Assembly (NCBI GenBank): GCA_032433765.1 | Contig: JAVIAB010000139.1 | Location: 47,922,421-47,986,420, forward strand | Source: Megaustenia siamemsis | Taxonomy: Eukaryota; Mollusca; Gastropoda; Stylommatophora; Ariophantidae | DNA length: 64,000 bases | Reading direction: 5' to 3' | Part shown: piece after piece, positions 46,077-58,400 of the stretch | Layout of the letters: the number at the start of each line of letters is the position of its first letter | Numbering within the stretch: position 1 is the stretch's first letter | Notes under the pieces: model-generated | What the model saw: only the letters and a program-made list of their open reading frames with translations | What the model was told of the DNA's origin: nothing | The model's database searches: none | Program-made: the position numbers and the translations under genes

Positions 46077-47297
46077 ATGGCAGCAACCATCATCATATTA
46101 ACACTAAATGTTAGGGGCCTCAGGTCCAAATTAGATCACATCACAACACTCATACACAAACACAAGCCAGATTTCATCTTACTACAGGAAACAAACATAC
46201 ACACAGACGACCACGCATCCCGCATCACAACACGGCTAGGCCTGCGGCACGCGTGCTTCAGCCTAGCCACAAACCATACAGGATCAGGGGTGGCTATTTT
46301 ACAAACATCAGACAGGTGGACGATCATTAGGAAAGACAGAGACAGTGACGGAAGGACAGCCATAGTTCAAGTGAAAGACGACGACAAACACACATACACC
46401 ATAGTCTGCATACACGCACCACCACATTACGGACAGCAACCAATCTTTTACAACAGACTAGAGAGTCTACTGGCACGCTCATACAGGGGACAAAATATTA
46501 TTTTAGGGGGGGACTTTAACTGCGTCCTGACAGATATGGACATCATTGGAGGAGAGGTCAGGAAGCAGATAAGGAAAACAAGTAAAGACGACAATCACCA
46601 ACTGGACATTTTACACACAATAATTGACACCCACGGTTTGACCGATGCATATAGACACACACATCCACACGGCATGGACATCACACACACAAACCACTCC
46701 TACAACAGGGCTACACGGCTAGACAGGATCTATGTCCCGTCCACAAATTTCATCAGCCAGGCCACACATATCACAAAAACACTCAAGTTCACAGACCACA
46801 AGGCAGTCATTGCAACAATTAACACCGCATACACAAACACTCATTCCAGGAGGTCACCTCACTGGAAATTCAACAACACCCTACTGCAAAACAAAACATA
46901 TACAGAACACATTAAACAAATTATCCAGCTATACACTGACGACAAAGACATAGATGACATACAGCAGCATTGGGAACTTCTCAAAAACACTATACGAGAA
47001 AGAACACAAATTCTAGCACTACGGATAAACAAACACAGATTAAGACAAGAAACACTTCTAGAAGAAGCCATCCAATTAACAAAACAAATAGACAGACATG
47101 CACCCAACATCATCACACTAGAGGAGGAGTTGGAACAGCACAGACATCACAAATTCCACGGAGCACTGCTTCGCACAGGCTTAAAAACAATCACACAGGA
47201 AATTCCCACCAAACAATACATGGCAATAGAAACAGAACATACAACGAAACAGACAAATAGGGACAATAATAGACGTAGACGGCAACACACAGACTGA
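46077..47297 (+). pseudogene. LINE-T ORF2, endonuclease domain
   Basis: The frame starts MAATIIILTLNVRGLRSKL, an EN start of the L1/Tx1 type, and contains LLQETN (catalytic Glu), IHAPPHYG, LGGDFNCVLTDMD (Asp/Asn), ATRLDRIYV and FTDHKAV (Asp-His). All EN motifs are intact. A helical, Gln/Glu-rich linker follows, then a frameshift near 47225-47290. The continuation in another frame, GTIIDVDGNTQTDTSNITKA, is typical of the EN-RT linker. Confidence 0.88.
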
Positions 47298-47563
47298 CAC
47301 TTCAAATATAACAAAAGCATTTGAAGACTACTACAGGAACCTCTATACGGAAAGTAACACACATCCAAACATACAAGACAAATTCATGCAATACACAAGG
47401 AAACTTCCAGACGCGGACAGGAAAAACTAGACGAAGAACTCACATTAGCTGACATAACAAACGCAATACAATCAATGCAAAAGAACAAATCTCCGGGACC
47501 TGACGGTCTCACAATAGAATTCTTCCAACATTTCTTTCCTCTCCTAGGCCTCTTCTTCTCAAA
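47298..47563 (+). pseudogene. LINE-T ORF2, linker and RT start, frameshifted
   Basis: Across two frames this reads AFEDYYRNLYTES, then (after a shift near 47425) EKLDEELTLADITNAIQSMQ and NKSPGPDGLTIEFFQHFF, the classic start of an RT domain. A further shift near 47555 leads to the next open frame. Confidence 0.83.
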
Positions 47564-48925
47564 ATGTACACAGACTCATTCACAAAGAAACAACTTCCTC
47601 CAAGCTTAAACATGTCTTACATAACATTACTCCGCAAAGATAACACAGACAAATCACTTCTTAAAAACTACAGACCCATTTCACTACTTAACACAGACTA
47701 CAAGATACTAACAAAAGCACTAACAAACAAACTAAAACCCTTCATGGCAACACTCATTCACAAAGATCAACAGTGCAGTGTACAGGGCAGAAACATCCAC
47801 CAGCACACACATTTTATACGAGACATCATAACGTACACTCATGACAAAGACAGTCAGTCTTCCATTCTATCTCTCGACCAAGAAAAAGCCTTCGACAGAG
47901 TATCTCATTCCTTTCTCCACAAGACACTACTGAACTGCAACTTAGGAACAAGCTTTAGACAGTGGATACACATTCTGTATTCTAGACCTGAAAGTAAAGT
48001 CCTTGTGAACCATTCGTTCACAGAGGCCTTCGGACTAACTAGATCGGTCCGACAGGGATGTTCTCTCTCTCCTTTACTTTACGCTTTGACCATAGAACCG
48101 CTCCTAGAGAGCATCAGACAAGACATCTCCATTAAAGGTACATTCACACCAGGGAAGGGAGAGCAGAAATTGTTAGCCTACGCTGACGATACTGTCTTCT
48201 TTCCATCAAACATCACATCAATAGACAACATCCTCAATACTTTCACAGAATTCGGGAAAGGTAGCGGGGCACAGATAAACACACATAAATCATTCATCAT
48301 GGGCATAGGCAGGTGGAAGAACAAAGTGGACTTTCCCTCTGCTCTAACACCTGTTCCTAACATCAAGTTGTATGGAATTATATATCCTTGCAACCCAAAC
48401 AGAACACACAAACCAACATGGCAGAACCTAGTCACACAGATAACAGACATGCTGCAGAGATACAAATACAAAACATCCACAATTTTTGGCAGAACAATCA
48501 TTGTAAACACTTACATCATTCCAAAACTAATATACATAGCTACAGTTTTTAATCCACCTCAGCAAACAATAACAGACATAAGAAAACTCATAAGACATTT
48601 TGTTTTTGGAAGCACATTACACAGCATACAACACAAAACACTAATACAACACAAAAAACAAGGAGGTATTTCACTACAAGACATACACACAAAAATTAAA
48701 ACTCTCAGAATAAGCCACGTAAGCCGCATCATCCAACAACCAGACAATCATATTTTCGCACACTATTACATGGGACTGAGATTACTCAAATTCAAAAACC
48801 AACAACTCAATACCTCACCATTTCGGTCCCACACCCACATTCTACAAAAATTGCATTCAATCCATCCAAGGACACGACAATCTACTACATCAAAAGACAA
48901 ACACCATTTACAACCACCTCATTAA
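47564..48925 (+). pseudogene. LINE-T ORF2, reverse transcriptase core (open 453-codon frame)
   Basis: It shows YITLLRKDNTD, KNYRPISLLNTDYKILTKAL, ILSLDQEKAFDRVSH (first catalytic Asp), RQGCSLSPLLYALTIEPLL and LLAYADDTVFFPS (catalytic YADD), followed by thumb residues (TWQNLVTQITDMLQRYKYK). The core is complete within one frame. It lacks the EN upstream in frame and its own C-terminus. Confidence 0.9.
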
Positions 48926-49280
48926 ACAGCAAGCACCTCCATTACAGTTCAGAATCAAGAGAGGTCAAAAATACTTTCTCACAGACTACACCAGCACTTT
49001 CACAAACCTCCACAACCCACACATCGCTCCCAAAGCAAGGGAAGTTACATACAGACTCATATACAGCATGACACCCACAGGACAAGCAGCAAAATGCCAA
49101 CTTTGCAGGCGAAACATACAAGAAACAGAAAAACACATATTCTACAAATGCAGCACAATCTTACCAGCAAGAACAGAGTTACAACACACTAGAAACACAC
49201 ACTACACAGAAAGTAGACATATACAGATCTATCATGCTAAACACACTGCCAAAAACAACAACACAACAATCCTACACTAA
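48926..49280 (+). pseudogene. LINE-T ORF2 C-terminus with Cys/His motif
   Basis: After a frameshift near 48925 the frame continues QFRIKRGQKYFLTDYTSTF-like residues and then, from 49068, a zinc-knuckle-like CQLCRRNIQETEKHIFYKC (C-X2-C...H-X4-C). The stop is at 49280. Confidence 0.78.
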
Positions 49281-49981
49281 ATCCCTAATTCTATTATCGG
49301 AATATAGGAATTTAGTGTGGGCTTGCAGAAATGCTGCCGTTTACCAATCGAAAACTTTTAATGCTAATTTGTTTTTACTCATTTATAATAAAAGAGCCAT
49401 GTACATTTTTAAACAACAAAATTAATTTAACAAGAATGAATGGAGGAATTGGAGCGAATGTACTGAAACATAAAGACATATCTTTCAAGTCTTTCCTTCC
49501 CTTTTGTTTGACACTTGGTAGCGATAAGCTACAGACACAAACGTAAGCTATCAATACAGCCGTCTATAAGGCGTCACAAAAGCCGGGTGCTCGAGGCTAT
49601 TGTCGTATTGTCGCCTTTGTTTGCTGACAGGAGAGACAAGCCAGCCATAAAGGAAATTGTATCCTTTCAAGTGACATCTGGGTTATCAACAATACTGTCG
49701 CCTTTGTCGGCTTTAGTGGCGACAGGTGACGGAAGCCAGGCATTAAGAAAGCTAATCCTTTCAGCAGCCGACAGGAGATGGCGAGGGGAGGGGAATCAAC
49801 AATACTATCGGCTGTGGCGCTCCTGTATTATGGTCATGTATTGAAATGAATTATTCATCTTGTAATCTCATACAAAATACATCCCTCATCATCATACTAA
49901 TGTATTTGTTGTTATAAAATGAAATGTATTGATTGTAAAAACGAAATAAAGAATTATTAAAAATAAAAAAAAAAAAAAAAA
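49281..49981 (+). other. LINE-T 3' untranslated region and poly(A)
   Basis: No coding motif is present. 'ctgtcgcctttgtcggcttt' and related phrases are repeated loosely. 'aataaag' occurs at about 49946, followed by a poly(A) run to 49981, fixing the 3' end and the plus orientation. Confidence 0.8.
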
Positions 49982-50732
49982 ACTGCCCAATTTTTCTCTT
50001 TGGCTAAGACGCAAGGCTTATAAACCTTGTCCTAGGAGCAAAGCCGTGTTACCTGCTCTAGAAACACAGATTGTTTCACGTCGGCTACGTGACACAGTAG
50101 TCTTTGGGTACTGCTTTGCTACCTCCCATTATGTCAAAGTTTGAACAGAAAAATTGGGGGGGGGGGGTGGAAGATGCGTGGTCGGACTAGGGTAACACCC
50201 GATGTTCTTAGTGCCGAGATTGCAATCGGCACGTCTGTGTGCTGTTGAATCTGGGCTAGTTTCCACTAGCTAGGCAGCCCTAGCCTAGGGCATCAGTCTT
50301 AGTGAGGTGGGGATCCTGGGGACAGCAGCCCTTCCATTTACACAAATGACATGAATGGTTATCCCCTTAACTTCTGTTCCCTACATTTCATGTGGAGTGT
50401 GAAAATACACGAGAATGTGCCCCTGTATGACGTAGGCACATGTAAACTACTCCTCGCCAGCGTTGGTAAATCCTCAGACCTGTTTGATGACATATGCTGT
50501 TATAGAATTAATGGTGTCTAATTCTTTAATCTATTTATGAAGCATTAAGTAAAGTAAGCCTGAGTAGGCAGACGCACAGAAGCGAGAGTATCCAGTAGAG
50601 ATGTGAATTCTGTGATATAGTGTGTGGCTGGCTGAACGAGATGTGTAATCGCTAGCCGCTGTGAATAATTGTACATAGTTGCCATTGTTAGGGTTGTCGG
50701 AATAAAGATACATGATCTTTCAAAAAAAAAAA
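49982..50732 (+). mobile_element. R1 repeat, longest copy
   Basis: It starts directly after the LINE-T poly(A) and ends with AATAAA and its own poly(A) (50722-50732). The first 200 bp ('ctgcccaatttttctctttg') are absent from the copy at 28224. A poly(G) run lies near 50157. The part at about 50395-50495 matches the antisense strand of LINE-I (compare 29875-30000): 'gtaaatcctcagacctgttt' against 'gtaaacccacagacctgttt'. No protein is encoded. Confidence 0.75.
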
Positions 50733-51241
50733 ACTGCCCAATTTTTCTCTTTGGCTAAGACGCAAGGCTTATAAACCTTGTCCTAGGAGCAAAGCCGTGT
50801 TTCCTGCTCTAGAAACACAGACTGTGTCACGTCGGCTACGTGACACAGTAGTCTTTGGGTACTGCTTTGCTACCTCCCATTATGTCAAAGTTTGAACAGA
50901 GAAATTGGGGGGGTGGAAGATGCGTGGTCGGACTAGGTTAACACCCCATGTCCTTAGTGTCGAGATTGCAATCGGCACGTCTGTGTGCTGTTGAATCTGG
51001 GCTAGTTTCCACTAGCTAGGCAGCTCCTAGCCGGGGGCATCAGTCCTAGTGAGGTGGGGATCCTGGGGACAGCAGCCCTTCCATTTACACAAATGACATG
51101 AATGGTTATCCCCTTAACTTCTGTCCCCTACATTTCCTGTGGAGTGTGAAAATACACGAGAATGTGCCCCTGTATGACGTAGGCACATGTAAACTACTCC
51201 TCGCCAACATTGGTAAATCCTCAGACCTGTTTGATGACATT
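50733..51241 (+). mobile_element. R1 repeat, second tandem copy, 3'-truncated
   Basis: It repeats 49982 onward from 'ctgcccaatttttctctttg' and stops abruptly at 51241 ('gtttgatgacat'), inside the LINE-I-like part. Two R1 copies thus lie head to tail with a poly(A) run between them, a pattern also seen in retrotransposed dimers. Confidence 0.75.
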
Positions 51242-51741
51242 TCAATTAAATACTATTTTATAACGCGTGTATTCTGCCAAACAATAAAAATTCATTAAGT
51301 TCCATTTCAACAATCAATTCAAAAGGACAATCAAACGATTCATAAATATAATTAACTAAGTAAGTAATTCATACTTAATAATCCTTGGAAAATGAAAGAA
51401 GACACTCGATGTTTATGTTTCTTAAGCCAGAAGTAGGTTACACTTACACGGTCACGTGATTACACGGATGTGTCTCTCCAGACACGTTTTAAGTTCGACG
51501 ATCTCACAATGTCACACTGTACCCTAGTTAACCTGGATTTGTCGTACGCTAATTGACAATTGACGATTTCAATCTTAAACGTGTTCTGTTGTCTTGCAAT
51601 ATTCGGGAGTTTCTCGTGACACGACGCGCTGAAGTAACTTGAATTCTTTAGTTGTGAACTTATTGTTGACTCAATTTGACTTGTCACAACAACTTGAGCA
51701 TGTTTTGTCTTGAGCTTTCACGACAGCTTGCTATTTTGAGT
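51242..51741. other. Unassigned sequence
   Basis: AT-rich to balanced DNA with no element or exon recognised. It is probably continuous with 53689 onward, before RTE-A inserted. Confidence 0.5.
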
Positions 51742-53688
51742 CCGTGATCAGTTCATCATCATCATCGAGTGCCATCTCCGCATCGAAGTTTGGCTATCAT
51801 GGAGCGCCATTCTGCTCTGTCTCTTGCTTTGATGGTGCAGGTTGTCATAGGCTGGTTTGTCCATCTTTTGATGTTACTCGTCCATGTTAGTCTTGGTCTG
51901 CCTCTTTCTCTTTTACCTTGTATTTTCTCCTCCAGGATTACTTTTATTGTCGTGTCTTTTTAACATGGCCCAAAAATCGCATTTGTCTTGTTTGAATTGT
52001 GTTTAGTAGTTTTCTTTTCATTATTAGTTGTTTTAAGACTTCATCTTAGTAGTTGTAGCTCTGGACTGTCTCCAGATGTATTCCCTCAACTGTGATATTT
52101 AATTGTAGGTCTTGATAATTTTCTTTGTTTATGATCATAGTTTTAGTTTTTTTTATATTCATATCTAGCCCATATTTTTTGCTTGTCATGTTTATTTCAT
52201 CAAGTAATTGTTGCAGATCTTTAGGATTTTCAGCTAGTAGTACAGTATTATCAGCATATCTTAGGTTATTGATTATCGTTCCATTAATGTGTAGGCCTGG
52301 CATCTCTCAGATGTTTTTAAAGATTTGCTCAGTGTATGGATTGAACATGCTTAGTGATAAGATGCATCCCTGTCTTACTCTTCTTTTTATATCAATGGGT
52401 AGTAGAGTTCTCTTTGTATATTTTATTTTTGCTGTTTGCTCCCAGTATAGATTACATATTAGTCGTATGTCCATGTCTTCTAGATGTATCTCTTTTAGGC
52501 ATTCTATATGTTGTTTGTGGTGTACTCCGTCAAAAGCTTTGGTGTAGTTTATGAAGAATGCATATATTGGTTTATTTCTATGTGCATTCCTCTTAAGTCT
52601 TGTTTGCTTTCCATAGTTTCTATTTCTATACATTTTTGGGCTGAGCCAGTCTTCTTTTACCTTTTTGTACATTTTGCGTATTTCATTATCTATTTTATTG
52701 TATTGGGCAGTGTTCTTCGCCTGTCTCCTTTCTTCCATTTTTCTCTAAGATGTTGTCAGTTATCCATTTTTGTTTTTTGTTCTTTTCTTTTTTGTGTAAG
52801 GTGTCACAGGTTTCTTGTATGCTTTTCTTTATGCATTGCCATTTGGTTGTCACTTTTTCATCTGGATTCTTCTAGCAGCTTCTGATATGTTTTCTTTACT
52901 TGTATCGAATAGGTATCTTTAATATCTTTTTGATTTAAAGCTGTTATATCTGGTGGTATTGTTGATGAATTAAACTTTTGCTTCTTTCTCTTTAGTTTGA
53001 TTTTCATGTTAATCATTACAGGATTGTGATCTGAATTAATATCTGCTCCTGGATAGGTTTTGGCTTTCTTTACGCTGTTACGGAACATTTCTTTTATCAT
53101 TATCTAATCTATTTTATTCCTCTTCTTATCTCCAGGGCTTTTCCATGTGTATAGTGTCCTTTTATCTTGCTCAAAGTAGGTGTTGCATATTATTAGCCTG
53201 TTTTCTTCACAGAATTGTACTAATCTTTCTCCTCTGTCATTTCTTTTTTCCTAAACCATTGTTTCCTATAATGGTCTTACATATGCCTTTTCCTACTTTA
53301 GCGTTCATGTCACCCATTGCAATCAAGATGTCCGAAGAATTCACTTGCATAACTTTATTTAGGTCTTCATACTGTGCCTCTATTTGCTCATCTGTGTAGT
53401 CTTGAGTAGGCAAGTATGTCTGTATTATTGCTATGTCGAATGGTTTTGCTTTCATCTTGAGTAGTATAATCCATCATTGTATGTCCAGTGGGTACTTATA
53501 TATTTTTGTAGCTCTCTTTTTATTAGTATTCCTACCCCTCTTTGATGTTCTGTTGTGTATCCTGAGTTTATAAAGTATATTTTTCGTCCTCTTTCCATTC
53601 TTTCCATCTTGTCTCTGATATGCCTAAAATATCTATGTTTATCCGTTCTGCTTCTTGATATAGATTTTCCAATTTCCCGTGATCAGTT
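51742..53688 (-). mobile_element. RTE-A copy, 5'-truncated, with 12-bp target duplication
   Basis: It is the same family and strand as 18472-21841. 'ccgtgatcagtt' occurs at 51742-51753 and 53677-53688, just outside an (ATG)n tail ('catcatcatcatcgag' on the plus strand) and the truncated 5' end. Frames read GKLENLYQEAERINIDILG, GDMNAKVGKG, YADNTVLLAE and others. Stops, frameshifts and at least two internal deletions are present (near 52045 and near 52575, where part of the RT N-terminal half is lost). YADD has become YADN. Confidence 0.9.
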
Positions 53689-53929
53689 AACTTGACTATA
53701 TATATAACTTGCTTATTCCTTGCATTGAACTTCTTTGCTACTTGATTTACTTCGTAAGTTAGATACAATATCAGCCTTTGTACTGTTAATATAATTCGTA
53801 TTTTCTTGATATACTTTGACAACACTGTTTCAATATTTTTGATAGCTGGCTTGATAAGTAACCACTACGGCGGCGATTTTTGTATTAGTTCATTCACTTG
53901 GCTCGTTGAGCTTCTATTATGTGTTGTAA
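53689..53929. other. Unassigned flank
   Basis: No element is recognised. A minus-strand frame runs from here into RTE-A (53568-53825), but only its end is element sequence. Confidence 0.5.
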
Positions 53930-54300
53930 TGCTGTTATTGTTGGTCCCTACTACTGTCGGGCATCTGTAGTGAAATGTATGACGCATTCATGCTCGCAGA
54001 GAGCTGTCCTTTGACGAATGATTCAGCGGCGACCCGCACAAGCATTGGGCCTGGGGTGAGAAAATGTAGATAAAACTCTACTGTTAGTCGATCCGGCCAA
54101 GGTGTTTTGTTCTTTTGCATGGCTCTCACTGAGGTTGCCAAATCCGCGGTGTTATCTCAGCGTTCAATGATTGGTTGTCTGTCTCCGTCAATAACTTTGT
54201 GTGTTGCATACATTTGTCTTTTACGTCTTCCCGTGTGTCTTCTTGTGTATAGAGCTTCCGGTAGTAATACTCGAAAGCTTTGACAATCTCTGCTGTGTCC
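53930..54300 (-). pseudogene. LINE-T fragment, EN-RT linker and RT start
   Basis: On the minus strand it reads AFEYYYRKLYTQEDT, then RAMQKNKTPWPDRLTVEFYL and ASMNASYISLQ. These match AFEDYYRNLYTES, SMQKNKSPGPDGLTIEFF and SLNMSYITL encoded at 47.3-47.6 kb. Frameshifts are present and no catalytic core is included. Confidence 0.82.
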
Positions 54301-54354
54301 GTTTGTTTCTTCTTCTTCTACGATCATTTCTCTTTAAATCTATGACTCCGGACT

Positions 54355-54470
54355 CTCTTATGATGGTAATCTTCCTCTCTCTATAGTTAATTTGTCTGCG
54401 CGTTCGTTTCCGTGTACATTACTGTGTGATGGTACCCACTGGTTGACCACTCTCTGGAAGTTATTGCACA
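54355..54470 (-). pseudogene. LINE-D RNase H end, partial duplicate
   Basis: It reads QWVPSHSNVHGNERADKL on the minus strand and matches 55018-55130 nearly base for base, but lacks the rest of the domain. It is a ~115-bp duplicate of the neighbouring LINE-D copy. Confidence 0.75.
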
Positions 54471-54489
54471 GTTATTGGCTGTGTTCACT

Positions 54490-55420
54490 TTCTGTTCAGT
54501 TTCGCCTAATGTCTTTTGGCGTGTGCTGAGACTGCCATGATGGTGACTACAGCTACCTTTCTTTGTTTGGGAGATGAGTTAGTAATTCTGATGATTCCAC
54601 TGGCACGGGCGGTTGAGCTATTATGTATTTTAATTCGTTTGCAGTGATACCGGGCCTTCCATAACCAAAGAACAAAGTCGCCCAGTATAGTTTCTCTTCC
54701 AGGGAGGTGGGTATGGACCACATTGTCCTTCTCAGGTCTGTAAAAGTGAGGGCAATACTGTAGAACATGTTTTATTGTCATATTATCCAGTGTACAGTGG
54801 CATTGGCTGGTAGGTCCTACTTTGAGTTCAGTGAACATGTGGTTTCTCATTCTATTGTGGCCAGTGCGTAGGCGAAGTATGATGACTTGATCCCTCTTTG
54901 AAAGTTAGAGGTATCCATCCATCTCGTTATACTTTGAGTGTTCTTGTTTGCATTTTTAATGACACTTTCCTTTGGTGATGGATTTGGCTTCATCGTAGCT
55001 TACCATATGATTCTCTTGTGGTAATCTTCCTCTCTCTTTAGCTAATTTGTCTGCGCGTTCGTTTCCGTGTATATTACAGTGTGATGGTACCCACTGGATG
55101 ACTACTCTCTGGAAGTTATTGCACATCTGGTAAGGATTGTTCTCAAGTCATCTAGCTCATTGTTCCTGAGGATTTTAGAGCTGTTAGGACTGACAGTGCA
55201 TCAGTCAGTATCACTAATATCTTGTGCACGCTATTTTTTGTGTTGGATAGCCAGTTTAGCAGCGTCTTTGAGGGCTTCAGTTTCTACTTATAGCTGTTTG
55301 AGATTTCCCTGTAGCTATTGACATGGTAATCTCTTCTTGGTTATTCAGCCTCAAGACACACCCCCTCCTTCATTTCTGGTGGCGTTTGTAGCAGAGCCAT
55401 CTGTGTAAATGTATGAAGTT
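54490..55420 (-). pseudogene. LINE-D RNase H domain and C-terminus
   Basis: Reading from 55420: SYIYTDGSATNATRNEGGG (RNase H start), a DTDALSVL-type segment (Asp), QSSHPVGTITL-like and GNE/RKRTRR-like end of the domain with stops. Then RTGHNRMRNHMFTELKVGPT, CHCTLDNMTIKHVLQYCPHF (C-terminal knuckle) and RIKIHNSSTARASGIIRI. The family differs from LINE-C and LINE-I. It runs straight into the satellite at about 55420. Confidence 0.8.
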
Positions 55421-58400
55421 TGGGGAAAGCCTAACGCGTAAAATTACTATTTTTAGTGATTTCATGGTCGTATCCATAATAAAATGGCTCGGGAAAACTC
55501 GTAAAAGAGATTTGTTATTCAAAATCTTGCTATGAGGATGTCTAATATGAAGTTTTGGGATAGCATAGAGGTTATATATTAAATTTTTAAGTTTTATATG
55601 CGTGTCCATCAAAAATGGTGAGGGGGGAAAATTCTTTTTAAAATGATTTGTAAATTTTTGGCTCGGGTGAAAATCATAAAAGTGATTTTTATTCAAAATC
55701 TTGCTATGAGGATGTTTAATATGAAGTTTGAAGTAGGCCTAGAGTGTAAATTTACTATTTTTAGTGATTTCATAGTCGAATCTATAAAAATGGCTGGAGG
55801 TAAAATTCATAAAAGTGATTTTTATTCAAAATCTTGTACGAGGATGTCTAATATGAAGTTTTGGGAAATCTAAATGTTAAATTTATTATTTAACAGTTTC
55901 ATAGGCGTATCCGTCAAAAATTATCAAGGAGTAAAAATTCATAAAAGTGATTTTTAAGTAAATTTTTGCTACAATGATGTCTAATATAAAGTTTGAGGTA
56001 AACCTAGAGGTTAAATTTATATTTTTAACTGTTTCAAAGGCCCTCAAATTGGTCAGAATGTAAAATTTATAAAAGTGATTTTAAACAACTTTTTGCTACT
56101 GGGATGCCTAAAATAAAGTGTGAGGTAAGCCTAGAGGTTAAATTTCATTTTTTAAAACAGTTTCATAGGCGTATCCCTCAGAAATGGTCAAGGATAAAAT
56201 TCATAAAAGTAATTTTTATGTGCACTTTTGCTACAGAGTTGCTTAAAATAAAGTTTGATGTAAGCCTTGAGGTTAACTTTTATTTTCTTTCAACAGTTAA
56301 TAGGCGTATCCCTCAAAAATAGTGTAGGGCTAAAATTTAGAAAGTGATTTTAAAAGTAATTTTTTGCTACGGGGTTGCCTAAATTAAAGTGAGGTAAGCC
56401 ATAAGGTTACATTTTATTTTTTAACAGTTTCATAGGCGTATCCCTGAAAAAATGACAGGGGTAAAATTAATACAAATGATTTTTTATTCAAAATCTTGCT
56501 ATGATGATGTCTATTATTAAGTGTGAAATTTACCTAGAGTGTAAATTTACTATATTTAGTGTTTTCATAGTCTTATCCATAAAAAATGGCTGGGTGTAAT
56601 AAAATTAAAAGTGATTTTTATTCAAAATCTTGCTTCGGGTGTGTGTAATATGAAGGTTTGGGAAAGACTAGGGGTTAAATGTATTTGTTTAGCAGTTTCA
56701 TGGGCGTATCTCTAAGAAAATGACAGGGAGTAAAAATTCATAAAACTGTTTTTTTATTCAAAATCTTGCTATGAGGATGTCTATTATTAGTGTGAAATTT
56801 ACCTAGAGTGTAAATTTATTATTTTTAGTGTTTTCATAGTCGTATCCATAAAAAATGGCTTGGGGTAAAAATAATAAAAATGATTTTTCTTCAAAATCTT
56901 GCTACGGGGGTGTCTAATATGAAGTTTTGGGAAAGACTTGGGTTTAAATGTATTTGTTTAGCAGTTTCATGTGAGTATCACTAACCTAAAAAAAATGGCT
57001 GGGGGTAAAATTCATAAAAGTGATTTTTTTTATTCAAAATCTTACTACGGGGATGTCTAATATGAAATCTTGGGAAAGACTAGAGTTAAATTTCATTTTT
57101 TAAAACAGTTTCATAGGTGTATCCCCCAAAAATGATCAAGGGTTATATATTTATAAAGTTATTTTTAAGTAAATTTTTGCTACGATTATGTCTAATATGA
57201 AGATTGAGGTCAACCTAGAGGTTAAATTTATATTTTTTAAATAGGTTCAAAGCGTATCCCTAAAAAATGTTCAGGGGGTAAAATTTATAAAAGTGATTTT
57301 AAATAAATTTGCTGCTAGTATGCCTAAAATAAAGTTTGATGTAAGCCTGGAGGTATAATTTTTATTTTTTTACCAGTTTCATAGGCGTATCCCTCAAAAA
57401 TGGTAAAATTTATAAAAGGGATTTTTATGTAAACTTATGCTACATGGATGCTTAAAATAACGTTTGAGGTAAGCCTTGATGTAAACTTTTATTTTTATAA
57501 ACAGTTAATAGGCGTATCCCTCAAAAATAGTGAGGAGCTAAAATAAAAAAATGTGATTTTAAAATAAATTTTTGCTACGGGGTTACCTAAATTAAAGTTT
57601 GAGGTAAGCATTGACGTTAAATTTGATTTTTTTTTTAGTTTCATAGGCGTATCCCTTAAAAAATGGTATGATGTAAAATTCATAAAAGTGATTTTTTTTC
57701 TTCAAAATCTTACTATGAGGATGTCTATTATTAAGTGTGAAATTTACCAAAAGTGTAAATTTACTATTTTTAGTGTTTTCATAGTCGTATCCATAAAAAA
57801 ATGGCCGGGGGGGGGGGGGCGTAAAAATATCAAAAGTGATTTTTATTCAAATTCTTGCTACGGGGGTGTGTAATATGAAGTTTTGGGAAAGACTAGAGGT
57901 TAAATTGATCTATTTTAACAGTTTCATGGGCGTATCTTTACAAAAATGACATTGATTAAAACTCATAAAAGTGATTTTTTATTATAAATCTTGCTATGAG
58001 GATGTCTAATTTGAAGTTTTGGGAAAGCATATCGGTTATATTTTAATATTTTAAGTTTCATAGGCTTTTCGATCAAAAAATGATCAAAGGAGTAAAATTC
58101 ATAAAAGTGATTTTAATTAAATTTTTGCTACGGGGGTGCATAAAATAAAGTTTGAGGTAAGTCTAGAGGTTAAATTTAATTTTTAAAAGTTTCATAGGCG
58201 TATCCCTAAAAAAATGATCAAGGTTTAAACATTTATAAAAGTTATTTTAAGTAAATTTTTGCTACAATGATGTATAATATGAAGTTTGAAGTAAACCTAG
58301 AGGTTAAATTTATTTTTCTAACAGTTTCATAGGCGTATACATAAAAAAATTGGCTGTGGGTGAAATTCATGAAAGTGATTTTTATTCACTATCTCGCTAT

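Larger units (their letters stand above)
44345..49981 (+). mobile_element. LINE-T, Tx1/L1-like LINE, near full-length, frameshifted
   Basis: A 5' untranslated part (to 44515) is followed by a CCHC-bearing ORF1, an inter-ORF region, EN, RT and a Cys/His C-terminus, a ~680-bp 3' untranslated part, AATAAA and a poly(A) run at about 49961-49981. This order and a poly(A) tail fit the Tx1/L1 group. Frameshifts occur in ORF1 and at least three times in ORF2. Fragments of the family are at 22434, 26690, 29133 and, on the minus strand, 53930. Confidence 0.88.

Noticed and set aside
50000..50060. A tRNA-like anticodon arm (CAAGG-CTTATAA-CCTTG) in R1
   Set aside because: One stem-loop is visible, but no box B or acceptor stem could be found nearby.
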